Below, piece after piece: positions 6,135 through 10,950 of a DNA stretch of 10,950 nt. The DNA lies in assembly GCA_038244055.1 (NCBI GenBank), contig JBBRTW010000229.1:1-10950 (forward strand). The letters run 5' to 3'. Within the stretch, counting starts at the first letter, position 1. The number at the start of each line of letters is the position of its first letter. The stretch is from DASPKW01 sp038244055 (GTDB lineage Bacteria > Planctomycetota > Phycisphaerae > Tepidisphaerales > Tepidisphaeraceae). The notes beneath the pieces are model-generated. The model worked only from the letters and a program-made list of their open reading frames with translations. It did not search any database and was not told the DNA's origin. The position numbers and the translations under genes were made by a program.

Positions 6135-7628
6135 TTAGCTCTGCGCGACCCTCTCCCTCAACTGCCCGCAAGCCCCATCAATATCATCCCCGCGCGTCCT
6201 CCTGAAATGCGCCACCACCTGCCGCTCCCGAAGGATCGTCAAGAAACGGATCATGCGCTCCTCGCTCGGCCGGCGATATTCCCGGCCGCTCACGCCGGGG
6301 CCGATCCAGTTGTAGGGGATGAGGTTGACGTGCATGCGCGATTCGCGGCCGGGGCGGCGGGCGGGCTGGATGGTGTTGAGCAGCGTGGCCAGGAGCTCGG
6401 CCTGGGCATCGGAATCGTTGATGCCTTCGAGGAGCGTGTACTCGATGGTGGCGACTCGGCCGGAGGCGGATTGGTAGCGCTGCACGGCGGCGAGGATGTC
6501 GGCCACCTTGTAGCGCCGGCCGGTGGGGATGATGGCCGAGCGCGTATCATCATCGGGGGCGTGGAGGGAGACGGCGAGCTGCATGCCGAGGTTCTCCTCG
6601 CGGAGGCGGTCGATGCCGGGGACGATGCCCACCGTGGAGACGGTGACATGCCGCCAGCCGATCGCGCCGAGATCCTCACCGGCGATCCGGCGGATGGCGG
6701 CGACGACGTTGTCGTAGTTCAAAAGCGGCTCGCCCATGCCCATGAAGACGAGGGTTTGCAAACGCCGGCCGAGCTTGAGCGCCTCCGATCGCAGCCAGAG
6801 GAACTGCTCGACGATCTCGCCGGAGGTGAGGCTGCGCTCGACACCCGATTTGGTGGAGGCGCAGAAATCGCAGCCCATGGCGCAGCCGATCTGCGAGGAG
6901 ACGCAGCCGGCCGCGCGGTCGGGGAGATGGGAGGGCATGAGGACGCATTCGACGGTGGAGGCGGGGGAGTAGGCGGTAGGCGGTAGGCGGTAGGCAGGGG
7001 GGGAGGAGTGGGCGGTGGGCAGTGGGCAGGGGGCAGGGGAAAGAGGGGATGGGGTTGAGTCTGAATGGGGTGCCGTTACGGATTGAGCGGATTGGCGGAT
7101 TGGCGCGGAGCCCTCACCCCCGCCCTCTCCCGAGTACAGGAGAGGGAGTAAGATTTTGTGAGCGTCATCCTGAGGGAGCTCTCCCGAGTACAGGAGAGGG
7201 AGTAAGGTTTTGTGAGCGTCATCCTGAGGGAGCTTGAGGCGACTGAAGGATCTGGCTGATTCGTCGGGGCCAGTTGCCTCTTCGATCGGGCCGCGAAGTT
7301 CGAGGCCAGATGCTTCGCTGCGCTCAGCATGACTCGACTCCCCACTTTTGACATTTGAGATTTGAGATTTGACATTGTCTTTAACGCCGATCAGCAGTTT
7401 GATCGTGCCATCGGCGGCCTGGCGGCGGGCGGCTATGGTGGTGGATCTCGGGGAGACATTTTCGGCCAGGCGTTTGAATAAGGCGGGGCCGAGGCGGGAT
7501 GGGTCGAGGGATTGGCCGCCGGAGTTGTAAAAATGGCGGAGAAAGCGCGCGGCGTTGGCGCGGGGGAAGGACCAGGAGGCGAAGAGGTCTTCGAGGGAGG
7601 AGATGGTGAAGTCGGACAAAGACGGCAT
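6135..7628 (-). CDS. rlmN: RlmN, dual-specificity 23S rRNA A2503 / tRNA A37 C2-methyltransferase, with an in-frame repeat insertion
   Basis: This encodes 497 residues; normal RlmN has about 350-385. It is a radical SAM enzyme methylating C2 of adenosine in 23S rRNA and some tRNAs. Visible motifs are the N-terminal domain (SLEDLFASWSFPRANAARFLRHFY); C242 in AAGCVSSQ, matching E. coli C118; the iron-sulfur motif C249-xxx-C253-xx-C256; GMGEPLLNYDNV at 297-308; STVGIVPGI; LAVSLHAPDD; and RRTRGDDIDGACGQL, with C487 matching the E. coli methyl-carrier C355. Between GTIKLLIGVKD (to residue 84) and TVECVLMPSHLPD (from 225) lie about 139 extra residues of translated intergenic-type repeats. In ordinary RlmN this is a short beta-hairpin turn. 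The insert keeps frame and has no stop; without it the protein would be about 358 residues. The ATG at 7628 gives a typical N-terminus but has no ribosome binding site and is preceded by a heptamer array. Whether the insert is translated and tolerated is unknown. Confidence 0.93.
   Translation of the reverse strand: MPSLSDFTISSLEDLFASWSFPRANAARFLRHFYNSGGQSLDPSRLGPALFKRLAENVSPRSTTIAARRQAADGTIKLLIGVKDNVKSQISNVKSGESSHAERSEASGLELRGPIEEATGPDESARSFSRLKLPQDDAHKTLLPLLYSGELPQDDAHKILLPLLYSGEGGGEGSAPIRQSAQSVTAPHSDSTPSPLSPAPCPLPTAHSSPPAYRLPPTAYSPASTVECVLMPSHLPDRAAGCVSSQIGCAMGCDFCASTKSGVERSLTSGEIVEQFLWLRSEALKLGRRLQTLVFMGMGEPLLNYDNVVAAIRRIAGEDLGAIGWRHVTVSTVGIVPGIDRLREENLGMQLAVSLHAPDDDTRSAIIPTGRRYKVADILAAVQRYQSASGRVATIEYTLLEGINDSDAQAELLATLLNTIQPARRPGRESRMHVNLIPYNWIGPGVSGREYRRPSEERMIRFLTILRERQVVAHFRRTRGDDIDGACGQLRERVAQS
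6970..6997. repeat. heptamer array TAGGCGG x4
   Basis: Three exact TAGGCGG units and one TAGGCAG lie head to tail. The array sits near the 3' border of the insertion in rlmN and is translated as part of AYRLPPTAYSP. Confidence 0.85.
7009..7036. repeat. heptamer array TGGGCRG x4
   Basis: The units are TGGGCGG, TGGGCAG, TGGGCAG and GGGGCAG. The period is the same as in the neighbouring TAGGCGG array and the unit is related to it. It is translated as PAPCPLPTAH in rlmN. Confidence 0.8.
7127..7234. repeat. 54-bp tandem duplication inside rlmN
   Basis: Copies at 7127-7180 and 7181-7234 differ at one base (A/G in GTAAGATTTT versus GTAAGGTTTT). The unit is 18 codons, so frame is kept, and it encodes LPQDDAHK(T/I)LLPLLYSGE twice. 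Each copy includes a hairpin: in the first, CCCTCTCC (7123-7130) pairs perfectly with GGAGAGGG (7139-7146) across an 8-nt loop. Confidence 0.92.
7218..7333. repeat. MITE-like element with imperfect terminal inverted repeats
   Basis: The left end GTCATCCTGAG (7218-7228) and right end CTCAGCATGAC (7323-7333) are inverted copies with 10 of 11 bases matching. Pairing resumes further in: GGATCTGGC (7248-7256) with GCCAGATGC (7305-7313), 8 of 9. The roughly 116-bp body has no coding capacity of its own. A second copy of the left end lies at 7164-7174 because of the tandem duplication. Confidence 0.65.
7347..7374. repeat. heptamer array TTTGASA x4
   Basis: The units are TTTGACA, TTTGAGA, TTTGAGA and TTTGACA, head to tail. 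They mark the 5' border of the insertion in rlmN and are translated as NVKSQISNVK. Confidence 0.85.
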
Positions 7629-7635
7629 AGGGGGA

Positions 7636-7663
7636 TGTCAAATGTCAAAAGTACAATGTCAAA
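7636..7663. repeat. heptamer array TGTCAAA upstream of rlmN
   Basis: The units are TGTCAAA, TGTCAAA, AGTACAA and TGTCAAA. They are the reverse complement of the TTTGACA units at 7347-7374, so the family flanks the 5' part of rlmN in opposite orientations. The array ends seven bases from the rlmN start codon. On the minus strand each intact unit contains TTGACA, the consensus -35 hexamer. Confidence 0.8.
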
Positions 7664-7695
7664 TGTTCGATGCGGCCGGATGATGGCAGGGGCTT

Positions 7696-7767
7696 GCTGC
7701 TCTTACTCTTCATCTTGCTCTCGATCCTGATCATACTCCTGATCCTCATCTTAATCTTTCTCATCCT
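7696..7767. repeat. degenerate 6-bp tandem array, about 12 units
   Basis: Between the kinase stop and rlmN, 72 bp can be divided without gaps into 12 hexamers of the form CYTNAT (CTTACT, CTTCAT, CTTGCT, CTCGAT, CCTGAT, CATACT, CCTGAT, CCTCAT, CTTAAT and others). The minus strand is almost all purine. It ends three bases from the kinase stop codon. Confidence 0.7.
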
Positions 7768-7770
7768 GGG

Positions 7771-10308
7771 CTACTTCAGTTTCGCCCGCCACTGGTTCGC
7801 CTTGGGCTTTTGGCCGAGCTTTTCGTAGCCGTTGACGATGGCCTGGACTGTTGCCTTGCGCCAGTCGCCGGCTTTGAAATTGGAATGGGGCATGAGGGCA
7901 TCATCGGGCAGGAGGTTGCCGAGCATCTGATAGGCTTCTTCGAGGAGGGGGACGGCGGCTTCAAAATCGCCGCGGCGGGCGGCGAGTGTGCCGGCGGCGG
8001 CGATGATCATCGCGCCGCCTGGTCGGTATTTCGGACTCACACTTTTGCGCACGCCGGGCAGGGCTTTGCGATAGGCGGCTTCCGCGCCGGCGGGGTCGCC
8101 GGCGTGGCCTTTGATCTCGGCCAGTTGGACGTAGTTCTGCACCATCTGAATCGAATCCGGGCCGTAAATGTGCTCGCGGATGACGATCGCCTCTTCGAGC
8201 GTCTCGGCGGCGGCGGGGAATTCATTGAGGCGATCGAGAACGGCGGCCAGGTCTTCGAGAAGGCTCGCGACTTGCGGGCCCAGGGCGTGCATGGGTCCGG
8301 CCTTGCGAATCTCGGTAACGGCCTGTTCGAGATAGCCCCGGGCCGCGCGATAATCCTTGGCGCGCAGCGAAACATCCGCCAGCAGGGAGAGACATTCGGA
8401 GGCGAAGGGCGCGCGCTGCTTGGGCGGCAGCGAATCGCGCATCGCCAGGGCCTGCTTCATCAGGGAGACGCCTTCATCGGTCTTGCCCAGGTAAGCGCGG
8501 GTGGAGCCCAGGCGCATCGTGCCGGTGGCGATGGCGGCGGGGTTGCTGGCGAGGCGCTGATGCATCGCCAGACCTTCGGCGAAGAGTTTGTCAGCGCCTT
8601 CAGGATCGGTGCTGTTGAGGATGCGGCCGAGCGCGAACATCGCATCGGCCAGCTCGGCATCATCTCCTTTGGCGATGCCGCGGCGGATTTCCAGGGCTTT
8701 TTTCATATGGGGCAGGGACTTGTCGAGAAGCCGCAAGGCCTGGTAGGAATCGCCGATCATCAGGTGCGTATCGGCGCGGAGATCGGGTAAATCCGGGCCC
8801 ATGCCGGCGTTGAGCTGGGCGGAGGCGGTGTCGAGAACATCGCGGACGCGCAGGTCCGGCCCGCCGACATTCATGCTGGCCTGATCGAGCATTACGCGCA
8901 TGAAGGCGCTGCTGGTCTGGGCGCGCTCGGCCATTTTGCGGGCCTCATCAGCGCTGGCCTCGGCGGCTTTCTGGCGTTTCTCGGCGAGAAGTTTCTGAGT
9001 GTCGGCGACTCCCCGCTGCGCGGCTTCGCCATTGCGGGCGGTTTCGGCATCGTGGCGGGCGGCCGTTTCGCGCGCCAGGGCAATGCTGGCGACCACCAGG
9101 CCGATCACCAGCGCTGCCGCGACGGCCGAGCCAGCGCCCAGGAGCGTCTTGTTTCGCCGGGCGAATTTGCGCAGGCGATAGAGTTTGCTGGGCGGGCTGG
9201 CGGCGACGGGCTCATCGGCCAGATAGCGGCGCACATCCTCCGCCAGCGCGCCGACGGATTCATAGCGCCGCGCCCGCTCCTTCTCGAGACAGCGCATGAC
9301 GATCCAGTCGAGCTCGCCGCGAACGTTCTGCCCGAGCCGGCGGGCGGCCGTGCTGCGGCGGGCGGCGATGGTGGTGCCGGATTGGCCGAGCGAGCTCACG
9401 CGGGCGCTGGGAGGCACGGGCTCGACCTCGCGGATGACGCGGACGATTTCGGTCATGGTCAGCCCGCGCAGTTTCTCTTCGAAGGGCGTGCTACCGGTGA
9501 GCAGTTCGTAAAGGATCACGCCCAGCGAGTAGACATCGCTGCGGGTATCGATATCGAAAATGGCCGCCGTGGCCGCCAGCGTGCGCGGCTCGCCGCCGGC
9601 CTGCTCGGGGCTCATGTAGGCCGGGGTGCCGATCATCTGCCCGGCCTGGGTGTAGGCGGATTGGCCGAGCTGGGTCTCGCCGGTGGCCTTGGCGATGCCG
9701 AAATCGATGACTTTGACGAGGGGCTTTTTCTCATCGCCGACTTCGCTGACCAGGATGTTGCCGGGCTTGAGATCGCGGTGGATGATCCCCTTCTGGTGGG
9801 CATGCTGGACGGCATGGCAGACCGCCAGAAACAGATCGAGGCGGCCGAGCAGGGGCATATTGCGATCGTCGCAGAAGTCGGTGATGGCGATGCCGGAGAC
9901 GAGTTCCATCACGAAATAAGGCCGGCCGGCCGGCGTCGCCCCGGCATCGAGCACGCGGGCGATATTGGGATGGTCCATCATCGCCAGCGCCGCCCGCTCG
10001 GCCTCGAAGCGGGCGATGACAGCGCGGGTATCCATGCCGGCCTTGATGATTTTCAATGCGACGGTGCGCTTGAGGGGGTGCTCCTGGTGCGCTTCGTAGA
10101 CGGTGCCGAAGCCGCCTTCGCCGAGGATTCGGCCGAGCGTGAACGGGCCGATGCGCTGCCCGGGCGCTTCGAGGGCGGGGGCGGCGGAGGGGAGGGGGCC
10201 GGCGGATGCGCCGTCGAGTGTGCGGTCGAGGTCGGGGGGATGGACGCCGAGACGATTGGGCGCGCCGGAGGATGAGGCGCTGTCTGGCTGTGGGGTCCCG
10301 TCTGGCAT
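7771..10308 (-). CDS. membrane serine/threonine protein kinase (PknB type) with C-terminal TPRs
   Basis: This encodes 845 residues from the ATG at 10308. The kinase domain spans about 54-365 in the cytoplasm: glycine loop GEGGFGTVYEA (63-73), catalytic Lys86 in VALKIIKA, HRDLKPGN with D179, DFG with D202, GTPAYMSPEQ activation segment (228-236), SDVYSLGVILYELLTG, and a GELDWIVMRCLEKERARRYES segment typical of planctomycete kinases. One transmembrane helix lies at about 388-412. A coiled coil rich in Ala, Glu and Lys follows (about 413-465), then a helical region to the end with TPR-like pairs (for example MLGNLLPDDALMPHS, and DLRADTHLMIGDSYQALRLLDKSLPHMKKALEIRR from 510). The TPR half should face outward and bind a ligand or partner. 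The same frame opens at 10485, but those 59 residues include a translated repeat (RNSIRNPKSEIRN), so the internal ATG, preceded by GGTGAAACT, is preferred. Substrates are unknown. Confidence 0.92.
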   Translation of the reverse strand: MPDGTPQPDSASSSGAPNRLGVHPPDLDRTLDGASAGPLPSAAPALEAPGQRIGPFTLGRILGEGGFGTVYEAHQEHPLKRTVALKIIKAGMDTRAVIARFEAERAALAMMDHPNIARVLDAGATPAGRPYFVMELVSGIAITDFCDDRNMPLLGRLDLFLAVCHAVQHAHQKGIIHRDLKPGNILVSEVGDEKKPLVKVIDFGIAKATGETQLGQSAYTQAGQMIGTPAYMSPEQAGGEPRTLAATAAIFDIDTRSDVYSLGVILYELLTGSTPFEEKLRGLTMTEIVRVIREVEPVPPSARVSSLGQSGTTIAARRSTAARRLGQNVRGELDWIVMRCLEKERARRYESVGALAEDVRRYLADEPVAASPPSKLYRLRKFARRNKTLLGAGSAVAAALVIGLVVASIALARETAARHDAETARNGEAAQRGVADTQKLLAEKRQKAAEASADEARKMAERAQTSSAFMRVMLDQASMNVGGPDLRVRDVLDTASAQLNAGMGPDLPDLRADTHLMIGDSYQALRLLDKSLPHMKKALEIRRGIAKGDDAELADAMFALGRILNSTDPEGADKLFAEGLAMHQRLASNPAAIATGTMRLGSTRAYLGKTDEGVSLMKQALAMRDSLPPKQRAPFASECLSLLADVSLRAKDYRAARGYLEQAVTEIRKAGPMHALGPQVASLLEDLAAVLDRLNEFPAAAETLEEAIVIREHIYGPDSIQMVQNYVQLAEIKGHAGDPAGAEAAYRKALPGVRKSVSPKYRPGGAMIIAAAGTLAARRGDFEAAVPLLEEAYQMLGNLLPDDALMPHSNFKAGDWRKATVQAIVNGYEKLGQKPKANQWRAKLK

Positions 10309-10436
10309 AGTTTCACCGGCCGGTTGGTGGGTCGGCGGAAGTGTACCGAAGGGACCACAGCGCGGGAAGCAAAAGGGGGGCGGCACGGGTAAGCACTCAG
10401 GGCAATCGCATATGGCATGAGATGGGCAGCAATTAC

Positions 10437-10493
10437 GGATTTCGGATTTCGGATTTCGGATTGAATTGCGGTCTTCAATCCGCAATCCGAAAT
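10437..10493. repeat. GGATTTC heptamer array folding into a hairpin
   Basis: Units GGATTTC x3 and GGATTGA (10437-10464) are followed after a short gap by inverted units CAATCCG x2 (10476-10489). The arms 10446-10465 and 10474-10493 pair at 19 of 20 positions across an 8-nt loop (TTGCGGTC). No T run follows on either strand, so this is not a typical terminator. Confidence 0.85.
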
Positions 10494-10560
10494 GATGCCG
10501 ATCGGCAGAAACCGGCGGTGCAGGTATTCGGGAGGTGGCTTACCGTATCGCATCGCCGCC

Positions 10561-10636
10561 CGTGGGCATGGTGGGTGTAAACGCCCACGATTTTCGCGGC
10601 GACGCGATTCGGAGCCGTGGGCGATTACAGCCACCC
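10561..10636. repeat. complex inverted repeat built on CGTGGGCG
   Basis: CGCCCACG (10582-10589) pairs with CGTGGGCG (10616-10623), and extended arms 10575-10589 and 10616-10630 match at 13 of 15 positions. The interior holds a second small stem TCGCG-GCGA-CGCGA (10594-10607). A third arm CGTGGGC (10561-10567) can instead pair with 10583-10589, so two mutually exclusive folds are possible. Confidence 0.65.
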
Positions 10637-10676
10637 GACGAACTCGGTTGAAAAGTCGTACCTGCGAAGAATCGGA

Positions 10677-10710
10677 CCCGTCCCGTTTAGATTCCCGTCC
10701 CGTTTAGATT
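10677..10710. repeat. 17-bp exact tandem duplication
   Basis: The unit CCCGTCCCGTTTAGATT occurs at 10677-10693 and 10694-10710 with no mismatch. Because 17 is not a multiple of three, it shifts the frame of the minus-strand ORF that reads through it and creates that ORF's stop codon. Confidence 0.9.
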
Positions 10711-10839
10711 CCCCGTGTACGATGTGACCTGGCCGGTCAATAATCCATAGGTGGCCGGCACAGGGGTCACGATCGAGACCAGATTCGTGCAGCCGCTCGC
10801 CAATGCGGATTCGGTGCTGGAGTAGAAGTTCCTGGGCAT
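10690..10839 (-). pseudogene. truncated small protein, frameshifted by a 17-bp duplication
   Basis: Reading from the ATG at 10839 gives 50 residues: MPRNFYSSTESALASGCTN, then LVSIVTPVPATYGLLTGQ and VTSYTGNLNGTGI, ending at a TAA (10687-10689). The start has a good ribosome binding site, AAAGGA, at 10847-10852. The N-terminus recalls a family of roughly 200-residue hypothetical proteins of planctomycetes and related bacteria that begin with an MP-x-NF motif and contain a (T/A)-(Y/F)-GL segment; this is from memory. The stop arises inside the second copy of a 17-bp tandem repeat. Removing one copy would extend the frame only to a stop near 10625, so further sequence of the family is absent. It is probably a gene remnant, though a short expressed peptide cannot be excluded. 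Confidence 0.5.
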
Positions 10840-10950
10840 GGGGCGTTCCTTTGATTGCCATTGATGCAATCGCAGTAAGAGTAGCACTAAACCCCGGCGG
10901 GCCGCGGGAAGACGATCGCCTTCCACTTGAATCAGCGGCCGCGGGTTCCA
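10840..10950. other. window-edge intergenic sequence
   Basis: Apart from the ribosome binding site of the truncated ORF at 10847-10852, I see no gene or strong structure in this 111-bp edge. Confidence 0.5.

Larger units (their letters stand above)
6960..7376 (-). repeat. composite repeat insertion inside rlmN (139 codons)
   Basis: This block has no counterpart in RlmN proteins. Reading along the gene, it contains a TTTGAGA-type heptamer array (7347-7374), an element with inverted ends (about 7218-7333), two 54-bp tandem copies (7127-7234), a hairpin-bearing CCCTCTCC segment, and two further heptamer arrays (7009-7036 and 6970-6997). The translation has the low-complexity look of spurious intergenic peptides (NVKSQISNVKS, HAERSEASG, PTAYSPA). 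Boundaries are estimated to within a few codons from where RlmN similarity stops and resumes. Confidence 0.85.
10309..10689. other. repeat-rich intergenic region
   Basis: About 380 bp lie between the kinase start and the stop codon of the truncated 50-codon ORF. They contain a GGATTTC heptamer array forming a long hairpin (10437-10493), a 10-bp palindrome GCCGATCGGC (10497-10506), a structured GTGGGCG inverted repeat (10561-10636) and, at the far edge, the start of a 17-bp tandem pair (10677-10710). I find no supported gene here and no clear kinase promoter; a TACACT at about 40 bases upstream of the kinase ATG is weak. Confidence 0.6.

Noticed and set aside
7127..7234. CRISPR-like repeats
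   Set aside because: The two 54-bp copies are directly adjacent with no spacer, and no cas genes are present.
7810..8790. Plus-strand 326-codon open frame
   Set aside because: It is antisense to the TPR part of the kinase and shows no motif or ribosome binding site of note.
9052..10275. Plus-strand 407-codon open frame
   Set aside because: It is antisense to the kinase domain, which has every expected motif. The translation is low-complexity and rich in Gly, Ala and Asp, as is typical of shadows.
10309..10485. Kinase start at 10485
   Set aside because: The extra N-terminal residues are a translation of the GGATTTC hairpin repeat and a cysteine/proline-rich stretch unlike kinase N-termini. 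The ATG at 10308 is a better fit.
10561..10595. Intrinsic terminator (CGTGGGC/GCCCACG followed by ATTTTC)
   Set aside because: The loop is 15 nt, the T run is only four bases, and no plus-strand gene ends upstream of it.

Overview
The window looks like a chromosomal stretch from a GC-rich member of the Planctomycetota, possibly Phycisphaerae. This is inferred from gene content: a formylglycine-type sulfatase fused to HEAT-like repeats, a PknB-type kinase with one membrane segment and TPRs, an exported protein with three secretin/TonB short-domain repeats, small lipoproteins, and intergenic DNA rich in short-period repeats. No rRNA, tRNA, CRISPR, phage gene or transposase is visible.

Layout. 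Positions 1-94 may hold the last 30 codons of a plus-strand gene. Positions 162-1823 (+) encode an exported protein with a BRCT-like N-terminal region and three STN-like repeats. A small lipoprotein (1968-2195, -) and a sulfatase (2363-4276, -) follow. Next come an orphan addiction-module antitoxin (4396-4626, -) and a lipoprotein dual-specificity-type phosphatase (4657-5262, -). A divergent promoter region separates these from a plus-strand antitoxin and PIN-toxin pair (5339-5629 and 5632-6120). Converging on the pair is rlmN (6135-7628, -), the 23S rRNA/tRNA adenine-C2 methyltransferase. Behind it lies a large membrane serine/threonine kinase (7771-10308, -). Then come about 530 bp of repeat-rich DNA and a truncated 50-codon ORF (10690-10839, -).

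The most unusual feature is rlmN. The conserved enzyme is interrupted in frame by about 139 codons (about 6960-7376) made entirely of intergenic-type repeats: heptamer arrays, a 54-bp tandem duplication containing a perfect hairpin, and an approximately 116-bp element with imperfect terminal inverted repeats. All catalytic motifs of RlmN remain in one frame, and removing the insert gives a normal-sized protein of about 358 residues. The insertion lies where ordinary RlmN has a beta-hairpin turn.

The same classes of short-period repeat recur outside genes: 7-bp arrays at 7636-7663 and 10437-10464, a 6-bp array at 7696-7767, and a 9-bp pair at 4315-4332. The window therefore shows a repeat-generating process that targets intergenic DNA and has once entered a conserved gene.

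Functional links between neighbours are limited. The antitoxin/PIN pair is a clear operon. The kinase and the lipoprotein phosphatase could act in phospho-signalling but are not adjacent. The other genes appear to be independent units.
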